A stretch of DNA of 13,871 bases from Gammaproteobacteria bacterium. Lineage in GTDB: Bacteria; Pseudomonadota; Gammaproteobacteria; Pseudomonadales; Azotimanducaceae. Position 1 is the stretch's first letter; every line of letters begins with the position of its first letter. The stretch is from NCBI GenBank assembly GCA_026706425.1, contig JAPOYW010000302.1, forward strand, positions 1 to 13,871, written 5' to 3'. The translations under genes and the position numbers were made by a program. Under the pieces are notes generated by a model, which was given only the letters and a program-made list of their open reading frames with translations, was not told the DNA's origin and did no database searches. This document shows positions 1 through 5,593 of this stretch, piece after piece.

Positions 1-1027
1 AGAGCGGCGCCGTTGCCGCTCTTTCGGTGATCCCGGCTGCCGCGGCGGCGATGGATCCGGGTTCCAACAGGGACTCCGGCGCCAGGCGCATGGCATTGGG
101 GTCGGCGAAGTGATCGAACGCGGCACGAATGGCGATCTTCATGGCCTCGGCCTGCAAGTGCGTCCACCGGGCGGAGCCGGGAGGGTCGCAGTGGGCATCG
201 AGACGGCCGAGAATCGCCAGGGCGACCTGGGCTGCAAGTCCCTGGCCATTGGGCGGAATCTCCGCCAGCGTCACGCCCCGGTAGGGTTGCAGGAGCGGCT
301 CGACCCAGTCGGCTCGATGTTGAGCGAGGTCATTGCGTCGGAGCGCACCCCCGTCGAGACGGGCGGCCGTCTCCATCCGTTCCGCCAGCTCGCCGCGGTA
401 GAAGGACTCGCCTACCGTCTCGGCGATCGAACCGAGGGTTTCCGCCAAGTCAGGATTCAGGAAGACTTCGCCCGCGACGGGTGCCCGACCGTCGGGCAGA
501 AAGTGCTCGAGGAAGGTCGGAAAGTCGCTGTACGAGTCGGCGGCGCGTGCCAAGACGGCTGCCGTCTCGTGACCGACGTGGAAGCCATGCCGAGCGTAGC
601 GGATGGCCGCGCCGAACAACTCGGAGAAGGGCAGGGCACCGAACCGCCGGGAAAGTGCTACCCACGCACTGACCGCGCCCGGCACGGTGACTGTATCCCA
701 GCCCTTCTTCGGCATCTCGTCGTGATGTGCGAACCGGTCCAGTGTCCACCCCGCTGGTGAACGGCCCGATGCGTTCAGCCCGACTAGGCGGTTGCCGTCC
801 CAGACGATTGCGAATGCGTCGCTGCCGACGCCGTTGTTGCACGGTTCCACCACCGTCAAGGAGATTGCCGCGGCAAGCGCGGCGTCCACCGCATTGCCGC
901 CGTTCCTTAGCGCTTCGATGCCGGCGCTGGCTGCGAGCGGCTGTGAGGTTGCTACGACGTTGCGGGCCATCACGGGGGCTCGTTTCGACGCATAGGGGAA
1001 CGACCAGTCGATGCCCGCCGGGCGCAT
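1..1027 (-). CDS. ggt: Gamma-glutamyltransferase family protein (partial, C-terminus beyond window)
   Basis: Members cleave and transfer gamma-glutamyl groups (glutathione and related amides), or act as acylases of the same Ntn-hydrolase fold. The 342 visible residues match the large-subunit half. Residues about 20-60 hold VVATSQPLAASAG, LRNGGNAVDAALAAA and VVEPCNNGVGSDAFA; then come a SGRSP segment where the family has its substrate-binding Arg, VTVPGAVSAW, an AIRYAR.GF.V block, SFYRGELAE and EIPPNGQGLAAQ near residue 260. The Thr nucleophile at the autocleavage site should lie just past the window edge, so catalytic competence cannot be judged. The start ATG (1027-1025) overlaps the stop of the SpeE-like gene as TGATG, with AAGGGA about 9 nt upstream; a second ATG follows at codon 20. 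No signal peptide is visible, which fits the cytoplasmic YwrD-like branch better than periplasmic GGT. Family call is firm; substrate is unknown. Confidence 0.9.
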   Translation of the reverse strand, partial: MRPAGIDWSFPYASKRAPVMARNVVATSQPLAASAGIEALRNGGNAVDAALAAAISLTVVEPCNNGVGSDAFAIVWDGNRLVGLNASGRSPAGWTLDRFAHHDEMPKKGWDTVTVPGAVSAWVALSRRFGALPFSELFGAAIRYARHGFHVGHETAAVLARAADSYSDFPTFLEHFLPDGRAPVAGEVFLNPDLAETLGSIAETVGESFYRGELAERMETAARLDGGALRRNDLAQHRADWVEPLLQPYRGVTLAEIPPNGQGLAAQVALAILGRLDAHCDPPGSARWTHLQAEAMKIAIRAAFDHFADPNAMRLAPESLLEPGSIAAAAAGITERAATAPL

Positions 1028-1932
1028 CAACGACTTCCCTTCAGCAGATTCGCGGGCGAGTACTGGTCGGTGAGAGGACGCTTCGTCGGATCCCAGTCGA
1101 CCTTCGTTGACAGGCGCCGTGGATAGGACGTGATTGGCACATCGTAGGGACCGAGGGCCGGGCGCCACGTCCGCGAGTTGGCGCGCAGGGTTGCCTTGTT
1201 CGGAAGCGGACCGTTTGTCGCGAGAATCACCCGATTGTTGCTCGTGCTGACACGCAGATTGAAAAACTCCCCGAACACAAGTCGATAAGTCTCTGATTCG
1301 TGGTCGTAGAGTTGGGATGTGGCTAAGGTGTTGGCCACTACGGCACCGCCCGGTGCCAGCAACTTTCGGGTTTCGTCGAGGAACTCTGCGGTCATGAGAT
1401 GTTCGGGAATGTAGTCACCGCTGTAGGCATCGAGGATGACCAGATCGTATTGCCGACCCCGTTGCAGAGCGCGCTTGACGAACACCCGGGCGTCCCGGAT
1501 GTGCACCCGGACGCGCTCGTTCTCCTGGAAGTCGAAATAGGTACGCGCCACCTTCACGACGGCCGGGTCGATTTCAACGACATCGATCCGGACATCCGGC
1601 AATAGCGCAGCGAGGGCGGTCGGCAGCGTTCCGCCGCCCAGACCGGCTACCAGCACGGTTTCGGGCTCTGGAACAACCAGCAACGCGGCCATCATCATGC
1701 GCGTATAGCCGAACACCATTCGCTTCGAATCGTGTGGATCGACGCAGGACTGGTTGCGCGTGTTGTTGCGGACGCTGAACTTCAGGCAAAGCCGTGTCGG
1801 TTCGGCCACGACCAGGATGGTGTGATAGAGCGATTGTTCCCGGTGCAGCACCTGCTGGTCGGCAGCGACCCCGGCGGACGCGACCGCGCAAGCAAGCAGG
1901 ATGGCGGAGGCGATGGACCGGATGTCATGCAT
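1027..1932 (-). CDS. SpeE-like (spermidine synthase fold) protein with hydrophobic N-terminus
   Basis: 301 residues with a Rossmann methyltransferase/aminopropyltransferase fold. Visible motifs: REQSLYHTI (31-39), NQSCVDPHDSKRMVFGYTRMM (60-80), glycine loop VAGLGGGTLP (95-104), acidic VVEIDP (118-123), IRDAR (145-149), ILDAYSGDYIPEHL (166-179), LLAPGGAVVANTL (191-203), and a C-terminal LTDQYSPANLL. This is the catalytic half of the membrane/SpeE fusion family, whose reaction is largely unproven; I do not claim it makes spermidine. Residues 7-24 (IASAILLACAVASAGVAA) are hydrophobic and could be a signal peptide (GVA-A site), a lipoprotein signal (LLAC) or an extra membrane helix. The chosen ATG overlaps the upstream membrane-protein stop in ATGCATGA (8 nt), implying translational coupling, since no Shine-Dalgarno is visible. 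A GTG five codons earlier is an alternative. Its stop overlaps the next start by 1 nt. Confidence 0.85.
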   Translation of the reverse strand: MHDIRSIASAILLACAVASAGVAADQQVLHREQSLYHTILVVAEPTRLCLKFSVRNNTRNQSCVDPHDSKRMVFGYTRMMMAALLVVPEPETVLVAGLGGGTLPTALAALLPDVRIDVVEIDPAVVKVARTYFDFQENERVRVHIRDARVFVKRALQRGRQYDLVILDAYSGDYIPEHLMTAEFLDETRKLLAPGGAVVANTLATSQLYDHESETYRLVFGEFFNLRVSTSNNRVILATNGPLPNKATLRANSRTWRPALGPYDVPITSYPRRLSTKVDWDPTKRPLTDQYSPANLLKGSR

Positions 1933-2530
1933 GCCGGTCGAGGCCACGGCAACAGATGCCCAGAGCGCCGAGCAGCAGCAGTGTCCCGGCAAGGACGACG
2001 ATGATCGTGTCCATTTCGAACCAGAGAACGAAATAGAAGCTTGTCGCCAGCGTACCCAGCGCGCTGCCGAGCGTCGACACAAAATACAAGGTGCCGGCGA
2101 CTTTGCCAGATTCTTCCCTGCGCCGGACCAGGAGCCGGACCGAGTAGGGCGAGATCATCCCGAGTACCACCGTGGGCGCAACGAAGAGGACGAGCGACGC
2201 CGCCAAACTCCCGTAGCGGGGGTCTTCGATCCGATCGAATACCCAGATCATCACGGGTTCCGCCAGATAGATCACCGGAACCAGGATGGCCGCCGCCAGC
2301 AGGAACATGCACCCGAACTTGGCGAGCGACGGCGAGTGCAGGCTCAGCCGGCCACCGATGAAGTAGCCGACCGAGAGGGATAGCATGAATACCGTGATGA
2401 TGCTGCCCCAGACATAGATGCTGCTGCCGAACCAGGGTGCCAGGACGCGCCCGCCCAGCAACTCCAGCGACATGATCGAGAATCCGCCGCAAAAGGCGAG
2501 GGTGTTGATCAGCAGGAATCGACGCGTCAA
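1925..2530 (-). CDS. Polytopic membrane protein, N-terminal half of fused membrane/spermidine-synthase family
   Basis: About 201 residues with six likely membrane helices: near residues 5-27 (FLLINTLAFCGGFSIMSLELLGG), WGSIITVFMLSLSVGYFIGG, FGCMFLLAAAILVPVIYLAEP, LAASLVLFVAPTVVLGMISPY, AGTLYFVSTLGSALGTLATSF and DTIIVVLAGTLLLLGALG. The E-L-x-x-G-R-V-L-A-P-W-F-G-S-S sequence after helix 1 and the G-T-L-Y-x-x-S-T-L-G-S block before helix 6 are typical of the membrane half of SpeE-fusion proteins. The stop lies 8 nt inside the next gene, which encodes the SpeE-like half, so the two probably act together. The start is uncertain: no ATG or GTG lies between the crotonase stop and the first helix, so I chose the TTG at 2530-2528. 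An in-frame ATG at 2656 would overlap crotonase by 95 nt and add 42 Arg/Pro-rich residues unlike the family. The role is unknown; a transport or membrane-anchoring function is inference. Confidence 0.75.
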   Translation of the reverse strand: MTRRFLLINTLAFCGGFSIMSLELLGGRVLAPWFGSSIYVWGSIITVFMLSLSVGYFIGGRLSLHSPSLAKFGCMFLLAAAILVPVIYLAEPVMIWVFDRIEDPRYGSLAASLVLFVAPTVVLGMISPYSVRLLVRRREESGKVAGTLYFVSTLGSALGTLATSFYFVLWFEMDTIIVVLAGTLLLLGALGICCRGLDRHA

Positions 2531-2561
2531 ACGGGCACCGGTGACTTGGGGTTTGAGCCGC

Positions 2562-3332
2562 CTACTTGCCCTTCCAGTTCGGCGGACGCTTCTCGGAAAA
2601 GGCGCGCGGCCCCTCGATGAAGTCCTCGCTTCCGGACAGCGTCGCCACGGATTCATAGCGCACGGCCATGGACTCTTCCAGCGACCCCATGCTCATGCTC
2701 CGATAGACGACGTCCTTGCTCGCGCGAATCGACAGGGGGGCGCACTCCAAGGTCATTTGCACCCAGCGATGGGTTTCCTCCATGAGCTTGTCGTGGGGCA
2801 CGACCGCATTGACGAACCCGAGTTCGTAGCCTTCCTGGGCCGGCACGTGGCGACCGGTCAGGATCATTCCCAACGCCCGTTTCACGCCGATCTGCCGGGG
2901 CAGCCGCTGCAGCCCGCCGGCCAGGGCAGCCAATCCGACCCGTGGCTCGGGGAGGGCGAAAATGGCGTTTTCGGAAGCGATGATGATGTCGCAGGCCAGC
3001 GCGATCTCGAAGCCGCCGCCCATCGCGACGCCGTTGACCGCGGCATAGACCGGCTTGGTGAGGTCGAAGCGGGAGGTGAGGCCCCCGAAACCCCTCGGCA
3101 TGGCAACGCGCGCCCCGCCCTCGGCTTGGTAGCGCAGGTCGTTGCCGGCGCTGAAACCCCGGCCTTCGCCGGTGATAATCGCGACCCACATGTCCGCGTC
3201 GTCCGCGTACTCGTCGAACACCTCGCCGAGTTCCGCGTTCGCTGGCGGGTGCAGCGCGTTCAGGCGCTCGGGGCGGTTGATGGTGACGGTCATGATGTGG
3301 TCGGATTTGTCGACCTTGCAGAATTCGGGCAT
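2562..3332 (-). CDS. Enoyl-CoA hydratase/isomerase (crotonase) family protein
   Basis: 256 residues, the usual crotonase length. Motifs in order: TINRPERLNALHP (17-29), RGFSAGNDL (58-66) and NGVAMGGGFEIALACDIIIAS (100-120), which give the oxyanion-hole region, then FALPEPRVGLAALAGGLQRLPRQIG (125-149), ILTGRHVPAQEGYELGFVN (157-175) and a C-terminal EDFIEGPRAFSEKRPPNWKGK. Glu129 (in PEP) aligns with the first catalytic Glu of rat mitochondrial enoyl-CoA hydratase (Glu144). The second catalytic position (Glu164) appears to be Gly155 in KRALGMILTG, so ordinary hydratase activity is doubtful. The C-terminal block resembles carnitinyl-CoA dehydratase (CaiD) from memory, but substrate cannot be assigned. 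The ATG has AAGGA about 7 nt upstream. It is the first gene of the leftward group; the next start lies about 31 nt after its stop, so cotranscription is likely. Confidence 0.9.
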   Translation of the reverse strand: MPEFCKVDKSDHIMTVTINRPERLNALHPPANAELGEVFDEYADDADMWVAIITGEGRGFSAGNDLRYQAEGGARVAMPRGFGGLTSRFDLTKPVYAAVNGVAMGGGFEIALACDIIIASENAIFALPEPRVGLAALAGGLQRLPRQIGVKRALGMILTGRHVPAQEGYELGFVNAVVPHDKLMEETHRWVQMTLECAPLSIRASKDVVYRSMSMGSLEESMAVRYESVATLSGSEDFIEGPRAFSEKRPPNWKGK

Positions 3333-3610
3333 TGGCTGTTCCTTCTTGGCGTCTGTTGGCGGCCTTTGGATGCGATGGTGCCGTGGATGGCCATTGGCCT
3401 AGGGCGGCACCGAAGACCAGCAAGTGTGTCCACAGTGCTGGATGGCCGTCAAGGGCGTCAAGGGGACCTCGTAGGGGACCTCGGCTTGGCTTTGGCCTGG
3501 TTTTGCATTTGCGTGTCTGGCTGATTCGTTGCGGGTAGCGACGGTCCGCCGGTGGCGCGACTCGGGTGGAGGACAACTCCGCCAACCGCCGTGCCCTTGC
3601 CAAACAGGGA
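3333..3610. other. Non-coding gap between transposase and crotonase, with short direct repeats
   Basis: This 278-bp stretch carries no ORF I can support. It should hold the promoter of the leftward crotonase group, but I see no convincing -35/-10 pair. GTCAAGGG occurs at 3448-3455 and 3457-3464, and AGGGGACCTCG at 3461-3471 and 3473-3483. A perfect GGCCA-T-TGGCC palindrome lies near 3392-3402. A small GGAG-gacaa-CTCC hairpin sits near 3570-3583, downstream of the transposase stop, but it has no T-tract and is not a good terminator. Confidence 0.6.
3448..3483. repeat. Two adjacent short tandem direct repeats
   Basis: GTCAAGGG is repeated with a 9-nt period (3448 and 3457). AGGGGACCTCG is repeated with a 12-nt period (3461 and 3473). 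The repeats abut one another and lie between the transposase gene and the crotonase promoter region. The copies are exact in the given sequence. They could be a binding site, remnants of a REP-like element, or slippage products; their function is unknown. Confidence 0.6.
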
Positions 3611-4294
3611 CTAAGCCGCTCTCGCCCGCCGTCGCGGACACTTTCCCGGCACCTCCGACGGATCGACCAGCCCGATCCGCCGCCAGCCCGTCTCCAGCAG
3701 CCACGTCCGCGCCGCCGCCACCTCGCACCGCCGGAACGCGTCCGCGTACTTCCCAAGCCGCGGCGGCGACCGTCCCTCCCACCCGTCAAACCACAGTCCA
3801 GAGCTCGCCCCGTCCAGCACCACCGGCGGCTTCCGGCCGCGACGCTCCCGGTAGTGCTTGCGCGCGTTCAGCAGCACGTACGCCAAGGCGTTGCGCACCT
3901 CCGTCGGCGTCCGCTTCACGACGTGGTGGAAGCGCGTCGCCAGCACCCGCCCCGTGCGCCGGCACACCCGGTTCACGCACCGCGCGAAACGCGCCCCGAG
4001 GCTCTTCATGCCGTTGGCGAGGCACAGCTTGTCGTCCGCCTCCACCAGGAAGTGGGCGTGGTCGTCCTGCACCGAGTAGTGCACGACCCGGAACCCGGGC
4101 CGCTCGGCGGCCCGGCGCAGCGACTCCCGGAACGCCCGCACGAAGCCCGCCCGGCGCAGCGGCGGCACGTCGTCGAGCACGCGCAGGGTGACCAGCACCG
4201 GGCAGTCGCGGGGAATGGCCTCCCGCGTCCGGTGCGGAACCCGCGACCGGCGCACCCGCCGCCGGCCCGCGCCCGAAGGCGGCGCGTTTTCCAC
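3611..4294 (-). CDS. REP-associated tyrosine transposase-like (Y1/HUH, RAYT) protein
   Basis: 227 residues from the GTG at 4294. It is an IS200/IS605-type single-strand DNA nuclease of the RAYT branch. VLVTLRVLDDVPPLRR (33-48) is the first strand. FRVVHYSVQDDHAHFLVEADD (68-88) carries the HUH metal-binding pair as His79-Ala80-His81. GMKSLGARFARCVNR (95-109) is the helix after it. RVLATRFHHVVKRT (116-129) and NALAYVLLNARKH (135-147) follow, with Tyr139 as the likely nucleophile next to the conserved Asn143. An Arg-rich N-terminus (GAGRRRVRRSR) and a C-terminal LWFDGW block match RAYT relatives. An upstream in-frame GTG at 4366 would add 24 residues, but the N-terminus from 4294 fits the family better. 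Such proteins usually act on REP palindromes rather than moving as a classic insertion sequence. I see no terminal inverted repeats or target duplication. Confidence 0.85.
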   Translation of the reverse strand: MENAPPSGAGRRRVRRSRVPHRTREAIPRDCPVLVTLRVLDDVPPLRRAGFVRAFRESLRRAAERPGFRVVHYSVQDDHAHFLVEADDKLCLANGMKSLGARFARCVNRVCRRTGRVLATRFHHVVKRTPTEVRNALAYVLLNARKHYRERRGRKPPVVLDGASSGLWFDGWEGRSPPRLGKYADAFRRCEVAAARTWLLETGWRRIGLVDPSEVPGKCPRRRARAA

Positions 4295-4490
4295 GCTTCG
4301 TCCACGGCGCCGGTCCCCAGAAAAACGAGGCGCGGTGGTCGAAGGGTGGGAAACGCAACTCGGCACCGTATCGAAAGGGGCGATGTTCCGTCCGCCGCAT
4401 TGCGGTTCCGGGGATCGCGTTGCTCCTAGTTCCGCTGCTCATTCCGATGGGCAATGTTCTCTGACTGCCCGCAAGCCGTACACTCGTTCC
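4295..4490. promoter_or_regulatory. Intergenic region between divergent transposase and apbE
   Basis: This region separates the leftward transposase from rightward apbE and must hold at least the apbE promoter. It contains a CCGCA-T-TGCGG palindrome at 4395-4405 and a -10-like TACACT at 4479-4484. Part of it (to 4366) would be coding if the transposase uses its upstream GTG. I see no other gene in it. Confidence 0.45.
4479..4484 (+). promoter_or_regulatory. Candidate -10 element for apbE (possible leaderless start)
   Basis: TACACT matches the sigma-70 -10 consensus at four of six positions, including the key first TA and last T. It ends 6 nt before the apbE ATG, so transcription would begin at or next to the start codon. 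No Shine-Dalgarno precedes the ATG. No good -35 box is present at 16-18 nt spacing, so the call is tentative. Confidence 0.35.
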
Positions 4491-5501
4491 ATGCGTGGAT
4501 CGAGCCGGCGCGAAACGGGGCAACTCGCCATGGCCGTCCTGTGGGCGGCAACGTTCGCGGTGATGTCCGCGGGATGTGGTTTCGAACGCGCCACCGGGAA
4601 CGCCATGGGAACGACCTATTCGATTCAGGCGGATTGCCCCGGTTCGCTGGCCAATGATCGGATCGATGCGGAGCTGGCCCGGCTAAGTGCCCTGATGTCC
4701 ACCTACGATGCCAACTCGGAGCTGTCCCGCTTCAACCGGGGTCCCATCGGTGTAGCACGGCCGGTTTCGCCCGAGCTTGTCGATGTGGTGGATGCCGCCT
4801 TCGTCGTCTCCGAGCAGACGCGTGGCGCCTTCGATGCCACGGTCGCGCCGTTGGTGGCGCTATGGGGATTCGGCGCGGACGCGGCGCGGCGCGTTCCCGT
4901 GGACAAGGAGGTGGCGCAAGCCCTGCGCTCGGTGGACTACCGCCGTGTCGCGCACAACCGCGATCCGCCCACGCTCGAGAAACTCCGGCCGGCGACGCTC
5001 GATCTCTCGGGCATCGCCAAGGGCTTCGCGGTGGATCGTCTTGCCGGTCTGCTGGACGACGCCCGTTGCCGGGCCTACCTCATCGAGTTCGGCGGCGAGA
5101 TCAGGACTCGGGCGAATGCGCCCGGCGGCGGGCCGTGGCGGGTCGGGGTGGAGTCGCCCTCGGGGCAGGACAACGTGACGACCCTGTTGTTCGAGACTGA
5201 TGCCCTAGCAACATCCGGCGACTACCGGCAGTACCGGGAGTCCGATGGAGTCAGGGTTTCGCATGTCATCGACCCGCGTACCGGGTATCCGGTGCGCCAC
5301 CGCCTTGCCTCGGTCACCGTCGTCGCCGATACGGCCATGATGGCGGATGCGTACGCAACCGCAATGCTTGTCATGGGAGAGGTCGAAGCCCGCGGGTTCG
5401 CCGGTGAGATGGGCCTCGCCGCGCTGTTCGTCGTCCGCGCGGACGGTGGTTTCGAGATGTTCCACAGCCCGGCCATGGTTCCCTATCTGGAAGGCGGCTG
5501 A
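4491..5501 (+). CDS. apbE: FAD:protein FMN transferase (ApbE), probable lipoprotein
   Basis: 336 residues, the normal ApbE length. The enzyme attaches FMN from FAD to a Thr of flavoproteins such as NqrB/NqrC or RnfG/RnfD in the periplasm. Family motifs in order: GNAMGTTYSI (36-45), LMSTYDANSELSRFNR (68-83), FDATVAPLVALWGFG (114-128), LDLSGIAKGFAVDRL (170-184), YLIEFGGEIRTR (196-207), TSGDYRQY (241-248), SHVIDPRTGYPV (257-268) and ADAYATAMLVMG (285-296), where Asp286 and Thr290 are the expected metal-binding positions. The N-terminus has Arg residues, a hydrophobic stretch (12-28) and Cys29 in MSAGC, a lipobox-like site with Ser at -3 instead of Leu, so a membrane-anchored lipoprotein is likely. 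The ATG is chosen because the signal sequence starts there; the frame stays open upstream but without family sequence. No Nqr or Rnf gene is in the window. lolE follows 92 nt downstream. Confidence 0.93.
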   Translation: MRGSSRRETGQLAMAVLWAATFAVMSAGCGFERATGNAMGTTYSIQADCPGSLANDRIDAELARLSALMSTYDANSELSRFNRGPIGVARPVSPELVDVVDAAFVVSEQTRGAFDATVAPLVALWGFGADAARRVPVDKEVAQALRSVDYRRVAHNRDPPTLEKLRPATLDLSGIAKGFAVDRLAGLLDDARCRAYLIEFGGEIRTRANAPGGGPWRVGVESPSGQDNVTTLLFETDALATSGDYRQYRESDGVRVSHVIDPRTGYPVRHRLASVTVVADTAMMADAYATAMLVMGEVEARGFAGEMGLAALFVVRADGGFEMFHSPAMVPYLEGG

Positions 5502-5561
5502 ACGCAATCGCACGGGGTCGCGAGGCAATCAGGCGGCGTCCGCCCGCGCGGTCGTATCCCG

Positions 5562-5567
5562 TACACT
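5562..5567 (+). promoter_or_regulatory. Candidate -10 element for the lol operon
   Basis: TACACT lies within CCGTACACT (5559-5567), the same 9-mer that precedes apbE (4476-4484). It would start transcription near 5574, about 20 nt before the lolE-like ATG. There is no clear -35 at the usual distance and no strong Shine-Dalgarno before the ATG. A GGCGG-cgt-CCGCC hairpin at 5532-5544 lies just upstream but has no T-tract. Confidence 0.35.
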
Positions 5568-5593
5568 TGCCGCGTATTTTCGATCCGATAGTC

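Noticed and set aside
110..760. 216-codon plus-strand open frame near the left edge
   Set aside because: Antisense to the gamma-glutamyltransferase-family gene, which shows many conserved motifs on the minus strand.
2418..3524. 368-codon plus-strand open frame over the crotonase gene
   Set aside because: Antisense to a gene with clear crotonase motifs; its translation has no recognisable family features.
4188..4490. Upstream extension of the apbE frame by about 100 codons
   Set aside because: The extension has no ApbE similarity and overlaps the divergent transposase; the signal sequence begins at the ATG at 4491.
3786..4523. 245-codon minus-strand frame overlapping the transposase gene
   Set aside because: Ala/Gly/Pro/Arg-rich shadow in another frame; the HUH and Tyr motifs lie in the 3611-4294 frame.
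5532..5544. GGCGG-cgt-CCGCC hairpin as an apbE terminator
   Set aside because: Only a 5-bp stem without a T-tract; common by chance in DNA of this GC content.
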